From positions 1-25,077 of the forward strand of contig JAITAH010000228.1 in the NCBI GenBank assembly GCA_031284225.1: a stretch of DNA of 25,077 nt. Reading direction: 5' to 3'. The position numbers and the translations under genes are program-made. The DNA comes from Dysgonamonadaceae bacterium. GTDB lineage: Bacteria > Bacteroidota > Bacteroidia > Bacteroidales > Azobacteroidaceae. Of this stretch, positions 8,773 through 17,522 are shown one piece after another. The notes beneath the pieces were generated by a model. It was not told where the DNA came from and made no database searches. It saw only the letters and a program-made list of their open reading frames with translations. The stretch's first letter is position 1, and each line of letters opens with the position of its first letter.

Positions 8773-9459
8773 ATGAACACAATCATTGAAACAAAAGATC
8801 TGTGCAAGATTTATACCGATCAGGCGGCTGAAGTCCGCGCTGTGGATGGCGTAACTTTGCGCATCGCCGAAGGCGAATTTACGGCGATTGTTGGGCCTTC
8901 CGGATCGGGCAAAACCACTTTGCTGAATCTGATCGGCGGCTTAGATAGCCCTACTTCCGGCAATTTGTATGTCGATGGAAGAGACGTGTCCGGCCTGTCC
9001 GAACGGGCGATGATTAATTTTCGGTTGCACCATATCGGCTTTGTTTTTCAGGCTTATAATCTGATTCCGGTGCTGACGGCAAAAGAAAATGTATCGTTCG
9101 TCATGGAATTGCAAGGACGGAAGAAAGAGGAAATTGATCGTCGAGCGGAAGAATTATTGCAGGCCGTCGGTCTGGGCGACCGTATGAACAGCCGTCCCGC
9201 CAAACTTTCCGGCGGACAACAACAACGGGTGGCCGTCGCCCGCGCGCTGGCATCCAAACCCAAATTCGTGCTGGCCGACGAACCTACGGCCAATCTCGAC
9301 AGCCAGTCGGCCGAAAACCTTTTGGATATTATGGAACGCCTGAACGTGCAAGAAGGCGTTACGTTTATCTTCTCGACCCACGACCCGCGGATTATGGCGA
9401 AAGCCCGACGCATCATTACGCTGGAAGACGGCAAGGTTAAAAGCGATGTTTCCCAATGA
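8773..9459 (+). CDS. ABC transporter ATP-binding protein, LolD/MacB type
   Basis: This 228-residue cytoplasmic ATPase has Walker A G-P-S-G-S-G-K-T (41-48), Q-loop V-F-Q-A-Y-N-L (91-97), signature LSGGQQQR (145-152), Walker B F-V-L-A-D-E-P (165-171) and H-loop S-T-H-D near 200. The ATYNL/LIPVLTAKENV segment is typical of the LolD/MacB/FtsE class, which works with FtsX-type permeases, so the partners are the two permeases at 5463-7897. It overlaps the following outer-membrane gene by 4 bp. All catalytic motifs are intact. Confidence 0.93.
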   Translation: MNTIIETKDLCKIYTDQAAEVRAVDGVTLRIAEGEFTAIVGPSGSGKTTLLNLIGGLDSPTSGNLYVDGRDVSGLSERAMINFRLHHIGFVFQAYNLIPVLTAKENVSFVMELQGRKKEEIDRRAEELLQAVGLGDRMNSRPAKLSGGQQQRVAVARALASKPKFVLADEPTANLDSQSAENLLDIMERLNVQEGVTFIFSTHDPRIMAKARRIITLEDGKVKSDVSQ

Positions 9460-10598
9460 AACGTTATTGCGCGCTGGCGCTTTCGACACTTGTTTTTTCT
9501 TCGCTGACGGCGCGGGAAAAGCCGGAGTTTTCGGGCTATATCGGCGCTATGCCGTCGATAATCATGCAAAGTCCCTGGGAGGAAGCGTGGTGGCAGACGC
9601 TGATTCACAATCGCCTGAATATCGGTTGGCAACTGTCGGAGCATTGGCGAATGGACGTCGGTATGCGCAATCGTTTCCTGTTGGGCAGCGAAGCGATGGT
9701 TCAACCCGAAAGCGCCGGCGTTGATGTGGGTTGGGCCGACTTGTCATGGAATTGGGTAGCAGGAAGGCAGGCCTTGGGCAATACTTCGATTGACCGTTTG
9801 TCCGTTACTTTTGAACAGGCTCAATGGCAGTTGAAACTCGGCAGGCAGCGCATTAACTGGGGACAGACTTTTGTCTGGAATCCCAACGACATTTTCAATA
9901 CATACTCTTTTTTCGATTTCGACTATCCCGAACGTCCTGGCTGCGACGCCTTCCGCGCGACGTATTACCACAGCGAAACCGCTTCGTCGGAATGGGCGGC
10001 GTCGGTCAATCGCGAAGGTAAACTCACGGCTGCCCTGTTGCATCACTGGAACAGAAATAATTTTGATTACCAACTGATTGCCGGCGAGCAAGCCGAATCG
10101 GACCTCGTTGTTGGCGGCGCGTGGACGGGCGATTTCGGCGGCTTGAATTTCCGCGGCGAAGGCGCTTATTTTCATCCCATCCGGCAGACGACGGACACTC
10201 CGGGCACGATTGCCGTTTCGATAGGCGCCGATTACCTGTTTCGCAATTCGCTGACGGCACAGGCCGAAGTCCTGTATAACAATGCAGAAAATGGTTTTTC
10301 CGGCTCCGGATTAATGGGGTTATATGCCGCTCCCTTGTCGGCGAAAAACCTTTCGGTCTGCGACTGGACGCTTTTCGGGCAAGTTTCCTATCCCTTGAAT
10401 CCCCGGTTAAACGCTTCCCTGTCGGGGATGTACTTTGTGGATATTCAATCGGCTTATGCCGGCCTGTCGCTGGATTTCTCGTTGGCCGACAACCTCGATT
10501 TGTCGGGGATTGTGCAATGCTTTTCAACTCTGGGCTATTCTGAATTGGACGACATGCAGGTGGCGCTGGGGTTTTTACGCTTGAAGTATGCGTTTTGA
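9456..10598 (+). CDS. Outer-membrane beta-barrel protein of the ABC export operon
   Basis: This 380-residue protein has a short signal peptide (MKRYCALALSTLVFSSLTA). It then has alternating hydrophobic/aromatic strands such as LKLGRQRINWG and a terminal Phe (L-K-Y-A-F), as expected for an outer-membrane barrel assembled by BAM. The segment G-R-Q-R-I-N-W-G-Q-T-F-V-W-N-P-N-D-I-F-N recalls porin-like proteins of the DUF1302 type, but I cannot place it in a family with certainty. The 4-bp overlap with the ATPase shows it belongs to the operon, where it could receive the cargo handled by the permeases and the LolA-like protein. No terminator hairpin is evident right after it. Confidence 0.78.
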   Translation: MKRYCALALSTLVFSSLTAREKPEFSGYIGAMPSIIMQSPWEEAWWQTLIHNRLNIGWQLSEHWRMDVGMRNRFLLGSEAMVQPESAGVDVGWADLSWNWVAGRQALGNTSIDRLSVTFEQAQWQLKLGRQRINWGQTFVWNPNDIFNTYSFFDFDYPERPGCDAFRATYYHSETASSEWAASVNREGKLTAALLHHWNRNNFDYQLIAGEQAESDLVVGGAWTGDFGGLNFRGEGAYFHPIRQTTDTPGTIAVSIGADYLFRNSLTAQAEVLYNNAENGFSGSGLMGLYAAPLSAKNLSVCDWTLFGQVSYPLNPRLNASLSGMYFVDIQSAYAGLSLDFSLADNLDLSGIVQCFSTLGYSELDDMQVALGFLRLKYAF

Positions 10599-10693
10599 AA
10601 TTTCGGCGAAAGAGAACATTAAATTTCCAATTACATACGAACGGATGAAAAATAGGCAGAAGACAAAAACAATTCGTACAAAGTATCCCAGGT

Positions 10694-11054
10694 CTCATTG
10701 GCTCGTTCGTACACGTACGAAGATATCCCCCAGTTCTCATTGGCTCGTTCATACACGTACGAAGATATCCCCCAGTTCTCATTAGCTCGTTCGTACACGT
10801 ACGAAGATATCCCCCAGGTCTCATTGGCTTGTTCATACACGTACGAAGATATCCCCCAGTTCTCATTGGCTCGTTCGTACACGTACGAAGATATCCCCCA
10901 GGTCTCATTGGCTCGTTCGTACACGTACGAAGATATCCCCCAGGTCTCATTGGCTCGTTCATACACGTACGAAGATATCCCCCAGTTCTCGTTGGCTCGT
11001 TCATACATTAACAAAGATTCCGTCCAGGTCTCATTGGCTCGATCGTCAGAGAAC
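10694..11054 (+). repeat. 42-bp tandem minisatellite
   Basis: Units begin at 10694, 10736, 10778, 10820, 10862, 10904 and 10946 (seven near-identical), 10988 (degenerate) and 11030 (partial). A half unit precedes them at about 10675-10693. The consensus starts CTCATTGGCTCGTTCGTACA and ends GATATCCCCCAGKT. The core TTCGTACACGTACGAA is a palindrome with 7-bp arms and a 2-bp centre; in some units the left arm reads TTCATAC. Because 42 is a multiple of three, several reading frames on both strands stay open, for example repeated YERANENWGISSYV on the minus strand. The scattered substitutions do not favour one frame, so I do not call a gene. Confidence 0.95.
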
Positions 11055-11079
11055 AAACCCTCGCGCATTAAACAATCGG

Positions 11080-11112
11080 AGGCGAAGAATCAACGCCGGA
11101 ATACCTTCGCCT
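11080..11112. other. 8-bp stem hairpin between minisatellite and direct repeat
   Basis: AGGCGAAG (11080-11087) pairs exactly with CTTCGCCT (11105-11112) around a 17-nt loop. It sits at the junction of the 42-bp repeat block and the first copy of the ~140-bp repeat. The function is unknown; it could be a weak terminator or a repeat boundary structure. Confidence 0.5.
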
Positions 11113-11248
11113 TGCCCGTTATAGAGCATTCATGTCAATAGAGGCATTCTCACCACACAAAACCACCCGCCCGTAGGGCGTCCATGTCAATAGAAAATCG
11201 GCGTTATCCGGTCGCCGTAAAACCTCGTTAGAGGTTTCATATTATTTA
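11112..11248 (+). repeat. ~140-bp direct repeat, copy A
   Basis: This copy starts TTGCCCGTTATAG and ends TTTCATATTATTTA. It contains two CATGTCAATAGA motifs (11131, 11183), a GC hairpin CGCCC-GTA-GGGCG, and the hairpin AAACCTC-GTTA-GAGGTTT (11220-11237). It matches copy B at 11435-11575 with a handful of changes and a 4-bp indel. It has no coding potential. Confidence 0.92.
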
Positions 11249-11434
11249 ATCGGCTTAAAAACATAACGCGAATCGTAAATTTGCGTATATGGCATCGCTA
11301 TCATTGCTATTGCTTTGCAACGCCTACGGCGTAGCAGGTTCGTGTTCCGTTCATCATTTTCTATTGACATATATGCCACTACGGGCATTTTTAAACAATT
11401 CGTGCATTTTTTCGCATTCCTTTCGGAATCCATT
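11249..11434. other. Hairpin-rich spacer between the direct repeats
   Basis: No gene is visible. The spacer holds several small palindromes: CTACG-G-CGTAG (about 11320-11335), ATGCC-ACTACG-GGCAT (about 11372-11390) and ATTCC-TTTC-GGAAT (about 11415-11430). It also has one inverted copy of the repeat motif (TTTCTATTGACAT, 11358-11370). The spacing of such stems, with the motif facing the other way, suggests a structured non-coding repeat element rather than random intergenic DNA. Confidence 0.6.
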
Positions 11435-11575
11435 TTGCCCGTTATAGGGTCTTCATGTCAATAGAAACCGGCATTCTCACCACACAAAACCACCCGCCCG
11501 TAGGACGTCCATGTCAATAGAAAATCGGCGTTATCCGGTCGTCGTAAAACCTCGTTAGAGGTTTCATATTATTTA
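11435..11575 (+). repeat. ~140-bp direct repeat, copy B
   Basis: This is the second copy of the repeat at 11112-11248, in the same orientation and offset by 323-327 bp. The CATGTCAATAGAAA motifs are at 11454 and 11510, and the AAACCTC-GTTA-GAGGTTT hairpin is at 11547-11564. The GC hairpin is broken here (GTAGGACG instead of GTAGGGCG). It ends one base before the left terminal inverted repeat of the IS remnant. Confidence 0.92.
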
Positions 11576-11576
11576 G

Positions 11577-12827
<1,251 letters not shown>

Positions 12828-12831
<4 letters not shown>

Positions 12832-13295
12832 GATGTATAATGATTCACTATCTCTGCCAGCGAATTATACAAAACATGGAACAATACGGTTAAAAAGAAA
12901 CTGCGAACACCGCCGATTCTCTTTCTCAGAATAATATAGAGCGTATTCAAGAGAACGCCCCCGACAAAAGCGGCTACCATATACAGCCAATTGTAATGAT
13001 GCAACAAGGCAAAAATCAAGCTCATCAGAAGCAGGCAAACGATATCATTTTTTAGTTTGAGACCTTTGGTAAACAATTCAAATATCAGGTATTGGCAAAA
13101 AAACGTTTCCAATAGCGGCGCTATAAATACGATAACAACCACCATCTCTGTTGCAGAAAGACCCGTATCTTCCATATTGTCAAGGTCTATACCCAAATAT
13201 TTACCCAGCGCACTAAAAAGCGTAGCGCTGATAATGTTTAGGCAAAATAAACCAGCGAATACGACAACATTGTTTGCAAAATATTTTTTCATCAT
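12828..13295 (-). CDS. CPBP-family intramembrane protease-like protein, left copy
   Basis: This 155-residue membrane protein shows the three CPBP (Abi/Rce1-like, PF02517) motifs: E63-T-F-F-C-Q68, F95-x-x-x-H99 (F-A-L-L-H) and H140-V-L-Y-N144. The first motif has E-T in place of the canonical E-E and Q in place of R, a variant also present in the right copy. CPBP proteins in peptide-bacteriocin loci often act as immunity proteins or process exported peptides. The gene is read outward from the left inverted-repeat promoter, behind a vestigial peptide leader, and is coupled to the small membrane gene. It is much diverged from the right copy (18189), although their partners are close, so the two proteases may have different specificities. 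Confidence 0.82.
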
Positions 13296-13326
13296 TGAAA
13301 AGGAAAAATATTATCAAAAAACTTTC

Positions 13327-13371
13327 TCAAAAGGCCGATATGCCATAAGCGTTCAAATTCAAATTTTTCAT
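13327..13371 (-). pseudogene. Vestigial double-glycine peptide leader (14 codons)
   Basis: The start codon and the next nine codons (MKNLNLNAYG) are identical to the intact peptide gene at 17641. The frame then diverges (I-S-A-F) and stops before any double glycine or mature peptide. It begins inside the left inverted repeat and ends 32 bp before the CPBP gene start. I read it as the residue of a deleted peptide gene. Its short translation could also serve to couple ribosomes to the CPBP gene. Confidence 0.8.
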
Positions 13372-13524
13372 AAGACTACAAAATTAAAAAATTAAACTAT
13401 TATTACAAACAACATTTGTCTGCAAATCATCCGGAATTGTCGCGTGCACTCAATAACTCCGTTTGATAGTGCAAATATACAGGCGCTCACTATACAAAAA
13501 AGCAGTAAAAGAAAAATTTAATAC
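13342..13524 (-). repeat. Inverted repeat, left copy (promoter, leader RNA and peptide start)
   Basis: This 183-bp sequence is the reverse complement of 17487-17670, differing by three substitutions and one base in a T-run. It carries, reading leftward, a T-rich tract, the -7 box TATATTTG, an untranslated leader and ten codons of a double-glycine peptide. The boundaries are sharp on both sides. No transposase or terminal repeat structure lies inside, so it is not an IS. Confidence 0.95.
13472..13479 (-). promoter_or_regulatory. Outward (leftward) Bacteroides-type promoter -7 box
   Basis: On the minus strand this reads TATATTTG, a perfect TAnnTTTG match, followed by about 100 nt of leader before the vestigial peptide ATG. 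A TTTG lies 15 bp upstream, shorter than the usual 19-21 bp. The box is identical in the right repeat copy. It would drive the left CPBP and small membrane genes. Confidence 0.6.
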
Positions 13525-13559
13525 CGGGTAAATTCCCCGTCGTATAATTTTACAGATAA

Positions 13560-13591
13560 TTTGGCAAAATCCAAAACAAATAATATCTTTG
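13560..13591 (+). promoter_or_regulatory. Bacteroides-type promoter for the hlyD-ABC operon
   Basis: TTTG (13560-13563) and TATCTTTG (13584-13591) are separated by 20 bp, fitting the TTTG-N19-21-TAnnTTTG consensus well. Transcription would begin near 13598 and leave a leader of about 280 nt before the adaptor start. The leader holds two stems, CACTAA-AGCG-TTAGTG (13611-13626) and TAAAAACG-CTCA-CGTTTTTA (about 13713-13732), which could serve regulation. Confidence 0.65.
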
Positions 13592-13878
13592 TCGTCAAAT
13601 TTCGTTATTTCACTAAAGCGTTAGTGATGAAATTTTTTACTAAGAGCGTTTTTAATATATTATTCTTGTTCTGAAACATAGCCAGTTTTCATGTTATGCA
13701 GGATAATGGACGTAAAAACGCTCACGTTTTTAGGAATATTTATTCAAAATATTCTATTATAAAGCGTGAGCAACTGTCTATTATTATTTGCATAACAGGT
13801 GTTGGCTATACCTCAGAACAGATAAGAAATAAAACAGTGTTCACGCTCTCTTTTTGTTTTGTATTCTATATTAATAAT

Positions 13879-15033
13879 ATGTCGTTTATACCCTCGGAAT
13901 GGATTAAAAACAGCATGGATGTTTATCTCAGGCAACATCCGGTTTCGGGACGGGCAATTTACTTATTGGTTTTGTTCGCCCTCGTTGTTGCATTGGCAGC
14001 TTTACCTTTTATTTATGTGGATGTATCTGTACAGAATGCCGGTATCGTCCGTCCAGTCGCCGAGAAAACAGAAATCAAATCAAGTATTACGGAACGTGTC
14101 GATTCCGTTTATGTAAAAGAAGGGCAGACTTTGAATCAGGGCGATACGATTTTGACCTTTATCCCGGCGAATCCGGATTTGCAAATTGAATACCGTCAAA
14201 AGCGTCTGGCAGATTTGCAGGAGCATCTCAACGATTTGGCGTTGCTATCCAAAGGTCAGCAACCGGATTCGTTTAGTTCGACTACTCGCCGACAAGAGTA
14301 TATTTTATTTTTGCAGCGAAAGCGAGAACAGGAGACTAATGTGGCAAAAGCCCGGACTGATTTTGAACGCCATCAAAAACTTTTCGGAAAAGGAATTATC
14401 TCAGAAGAAGAATACGAAAATTACCGTTATGAATACGATAAAAACCGGAATGCGCTATCTTCACTGAGAAATAATCAAATAAATCAATGGCAAAACGATT
14501 TAAACACGTATTCCAATTTGTTTGAAGAAATGACCGCCGCGATGAATCAGGAAATAAAAGAGAAAGACCATTATACAGTGATCTGTCCAATAAGCGGAAC
14601 ATTAGACCAGTTTAACGGGGTTTATGCCGGAAGTATGATTCAGGCAGGTAGTGTATTGGCAGTCGTCAGTCCCGATTCCACGCTATACGCCGAGGCGTAT
14701 GTATCGCCGCGCAATATCGGCTATATTCACAAGGATATGCCGGTTCATATTCAAATTGGTTCGTTCAATTACAGCGAATGGGGGACACTATCCGGTAAAG
14801 TTACGGAAATTTCGTCCGATTTCATGACCGATGCTTCCGGACAAAACGCTTTTTATAAAGTAAAATGCAGTATGGACAAGTATTACCTGACTCGAAAAAA
14901 CGGAGTGAAAGGTTCGTTAAAAAAAGGAATGTCCATTTCGGCACATTTTATAATTACTCGACGTTCGCTGTTCGATTTGTTGTATCAGAAAATGGACGAT
15001 TGGGCTAATCCCACACAATATACGGAAAAATGA
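13879..15033 (+). CDS. HlyD-family periplasmic adaptor (membrane fusion) protein for peptide export
   Basis: This 384-residue protein starts at MSFIPSEWIKNSMDVYLRQH. An in-frame start exists 61 codons upstream (13696), but those residues have no family character and overlap the hairpin leader, so I prefer 13879. Features are one TM helix (26-46), a first biotinyl/lipoyl-like half (about 62-100, E-K-T-E-I-K-S-S-I-T-E-R-V-D-S-V-Y-V-K-E-G-Q), a long coiled-coil hairpin (102-228) and the second lipoyl and barrel parts (230-370). Such adaptors bridge an inner-membrane ABC transporter to an outer-membrane channel. Its stop overlaps the ABC gene start by 4 bp, so they form one unit. The required TolC-like channel is not in the window. 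Confidence 0.9.
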   Translation: MSFIPSEWIKNSMDVYLRQHPVSGRAIYLLVLFALVVALAALPFIYVDVSVQNAGIVRPVAEKTEIKSSITERVDSVYVKEGQTLNQGDTILTFIPANPDLQIEYRQKRLADLQEHLNDLALLSKGQQPDSFSSTTRRQEYILFLQRKREQETNVAKARTDFERHQKLFGKGIISEEEYENYRYEYDKNRNALSSLRNNQINQWQNDLNTYSNLFEEMTAAMNQEIKEKDHYTVICPISGTLDQFNGVYAGSMIQAGSVLAVVSPDSTLYAEAYVSPRNIGYIHKDMPVHIQIGSFNYSEWGTLSGKVTEISSDFMTDASGQNAFYKVKCSMDKYYLTRKNGVKGSLKKGMSISAHFIITRRSLFDLLYQKMDDWANPTQYTEK

Positions 15034-17189
15034 AAAGGGATATTAACATCAAACAACAGGACATTACCGACTGCGGAGCCGCTTGTCTGGCTTCGGTAGC
15101 CGCTTTCTATGGTTTAAAGTTACCCATTGCCCGCATCCGTCAATACGCCTTTACCGATAGAAAAGGCACCAATGTGTTGGGAATGATTGAGGCCGCTTCC
15201 AAGTTAGGGTTTGAAGCGAAAGGCGTAAAAGGTCCTATGGAATGTTTGACGGAAATTCCCCAGCCGGCCATTGCTCATATTATTGTAAACGAACAATTGC
15301 AACATTTTGTTGTGATTTACCAAGTAACCAAAACACACATTATTATCATGGATCCTGCCGATGGAAAAATGCATAAAAAATCGCTTGAAAAATTTCAAAA
15401 GGAATGGACAAACGTATTGATTTTGCTGCTTCCCGCCGAAACTTTTGAAAAAGGAAATCAAAAACAAAACTCTCTTAACAGTTTTCTGAATTTGATTCGT
15501 CCGCACAAAAGTATTATGACGCAGGCATTGTTCGGAGCCGTTATTTACAGTATTCTCGGACTTTCAACTTCCGTCTATATCAGCAAAATAACCGATTATG
15601 TACTGGTTGATCAAAATTTGAACCTGTTAAACCTGATGGGAATCGTTATGATTCTTATTATTCTTTTGCGAACTTTCATTGGCGCAATGAAAAGCATTTT
15701 AGCATTACACACCGGCCAGCAGATAGACGCTTCTTTAATATTGGGTTATTACAAACATTTATTGACTTTACCGCAACAATTTTTCGACAATATGCGGGTC
15801 GGTGAAATTATTTCGCGCGTCAACGACGCCGTTAAAATCCGCATTTTTATCAATAATGTTTCGATAGATTTGATTGTCAATATCCTGATTTTGATTTTCA
15901 CATTGAGCCTGATGCTGGTTTATTCGTGGAAACTGGCTGCTATTACTTTGATTTCCGCTCCTGTTTTTCTATTGATTTACTTCTTTTTCAACCGCTTGAA
16001 TAAAAAATACCAGCGAAAAATTATGGAAAGCGGAGCCGATTTGGAAGCGCATTTAGTAGAATCGCTCAACTCGGTGGCAACCATAAAACAGTTTGGTATT
16101 GAGAATTTTGCAAATCTAAAAACAGAAAACCGTTTTGTAAATGTATTGCGAAATACTTACAAAAGTATTTACGGTTCCATCATGGCCGGCAACGGATTGG
16201 AATTGGTGTCGGCCGGTATCACCATCGCCATATTGTGGGCCGGCAGTTATTTTGTTATTCAACGGGAATTAACGCCCGGAACATTGATGTTGTTTTATTC
16301 CTTGACAGGATACGTTCTGGGGCCTATAAGCAAACTCATTTCCTCCAACCAGACGATACAAGATGCTCTCATTGCAGCCGACCGCTTGTTTCAACTTATG
16401 GATTTGGAACGGGAAGAAGAAGACATTCCAAAAATCCGTCTGGAACAGGATATGGTCGGCGATATTCAATTCAACAATGTGTCTTTTCGTTACGGTTCTC
16501 GAAAACAAGTATTTGAATCTTTAAACCTTAGTATCGCCAAAGGAAAAACTACAGCTATTATTGGTGAAAGCGGATCAGGAAAAACGACTTTGGTTTCCTT
16601 GCTGCAACACCTCTATTCGATTCAGTCGGGCAATATTTATATCGGAAAGTATAATCTTTCGCAAATTAGCAACGAGAGCTTGCGGCGAATGGTAGGCGCG
16701 GTTCCTCAACAAATCGAACTCTTTGCCGGGACGATTATTGATAATATCGCTGTTGGCGATTTTGAGCCGGATATAAAAAAAATTGTGGAACTGAGCGAGC
16801 AACTCGGCATTCGGGAGTTTATCGAGAAACTTCCCAACGCTTATATGACGCTTGTTGGCGAACATGGCGCATCGCTTTCCGGCGGTGAACGACAGCGAAT
16901 TGCCATTGCCCGTACACTGTACAGAGATCCGGAAATTCTTATCTTCGACGAAGCGACTTCTTCGCTTGACTCTGTTTCTGAAAAATATGTCAAACAAACG
17001 TTGAATAATCTGGCCCAACAGGGGAAAACCGTTATTATAATTGCCCATCGCTTAAGTACTACCAAAAATGCCGACACTATTATTGTTTTACGGGCAGGAA
17101 AAGTAATGGAAACCGGGACGCATGCTCAACTCTTGAAAAAACGAGGCGTTTACCGTAATTTATGGGAGGAACAATATGACGTACTGTAA
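15030..17189 (+). CDS. Peptidase-containing ABC transporter (C39 domain, bacteriocin/peptide exporter)
   Basis: This 719-residue transporter has three parts. The N-terminal C39 cysteine peptidase (1-135) shows Cys15 in D-I-T-D-C-G-A-A-C, His92 in L-Q-H-F-V and Asp108 in M-D-P-A. A six-helix ABC exporter domain spans about 160-455. The ATPase domain has Walker A G-E-S-G-S-G-K-T (512-519), signature LSGGE (616-620), Walker B I-L-I-F-D-E (636-641) and H673. Such proteins cut double-glycine leaders on the cytoplasmic side and export the mature peptide. All catalytic residues are present, so it should be active. The likely substrates are the two peptides encoded at 17641 and 17886. Confidence 0.97.
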   Translation: MKRDINIKQQDITDCGAACLASVAAFYGLKLPIARIRQYAFTDRKGTNVLGMIEAASKLGFEAKGVKGPMECLTEIPQPAIAHIIVNEQLQHFVVIYQVTKTHIIIMDPADGKMHKKSLEKFQKEWTNVLILLLPAETFEKGNQKQNSLNSFLNLIRPHKSIMTQALFGAVIYSILGLSTSVYISKITDYVLVDQNLNLLNLMGIVMILIILLRTFIGAMKSILALHTGQQIDASLILGYYKHLLTLPQQFFDNMRVGEIISRVNDAVKIRIFINNVSIDLIVNILILIFTLSLMLVYSWKLAAITLISAPVFLLIYFFFNRLNKKYQRKIMESGADLEAHLVESLNSVATIKQFGIENFANLKTENRFVNVLRNTYKSIYGSIMAGNGLELVSAGITIAILWAGSYFVIQRELTPGTLMLFYSLTGYVLGPISKLISSNQTIQDALIAADRLFQLMDLEREEEDIPKIRLEQDMVGDIQFNNVSFRYGSRKQVFESLNLSIAKGKTTAIIGESGSGKTTLVSLLQHLYSIQSGNIYIGKYNLSQISNESLRRMVGAVPQQIELFAGTIIDNIAVGDFEPDIKKIVELSEQLGIREFIEKLPNAYMTLVGEHGASLSGGERQRIAIARTLYRDPEILIFDEATSSLDSVSEKYVKQTLNNLAQQGKTVIIIAHRLSTTKNADTIIVLRAGKVMETGTHAQLLKKRGVYRNLWEEQYDVL

Positions 17190-17207
17190 ATGTCAAAAAC
17201 TTAAAAT

Positions 17208-17522
17208 ATGATTTTATTCAGACAAATCGAGCTGTTAAACCGGATGCATAAATTTATCGAACGGTCTAACACCGGCACTCCTGAAATGTTTGCTAAACGT
17301 TTAGGTATCAGTCAAAGCCGGTTGTATAAAATTATTGAAGAAATGAAAGACATGGGTGCGCCGATTGATTATTCCCGCAAAATGGAAACGTATTATTATG
17401 TGGAAGATTTTGAAATCAATGTTACTTGTTCTCTCAAACGTTTATCTGTTCAAGAGAAAGAAACTATTTCTGCGGGTTGTACCAATGTATTAAATTTTTC
17501 TTTTACTGCTTTTTTTGTATAG
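17208..17522 (+). CDS. Small helix-turn-helix protein of the peptide locus
   Basis: This 104-residue protein has a winged-HTH-like N-terminus: helix-turn-helix about 24-46 (T-P-E-M-F-A-K-R-L-G-I-S-Q-S-R-L-Y-K-I-I-E-E), then a wing with a Y-Y-Y motif (Y-S-R-K-M-E-T-Y-Y-Y). Short HTH proteins of this kind recur in Bacteroidota double-glycine peptide loci and may regulate them. It lies 18 bp after the ABC gene on the same strand. The last 12 residues (after G-C-T-N-V) are read from the inverted repeat and are T-rich tract sequence, so the C-terminus has probably been replaced when the repeat arrived. The promoter of the peptide gene begins within its end, which would suit autoregulation. Confidence 0.7.
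   Translation: MILFRQIELLNRMHKFIERSNTGTPEMFAKRLGISQSRLYKIIEEMKDMGAPIDYSRKMETYYYVEDFEINVTCSLKRLSVQEKETISAGCTNVLNFSFTAFFV

Noticed and set aside
10675..11054. CRISPR array
   Set aside because: Units are contiguous 42-mers with no unique spacers, and no cas gene is in the window.
10631..11068. Minus-strand 145-residue repeat protein (and a plus-strand 147-residue one) across the minisatellite
   Set aside because: A 42-bp unit keeps many frames open by itself. Substitutions between units are equally silent in two opposing frames, and no start region or signal peptide supports either.
13696..13878. N-terminal extension of the HlyD adaptor
   Set aside because: The 61 residues show no adaptor features and overlap promoter-proximal hairpins; the start at 13879 gives a normal adaptor layout.
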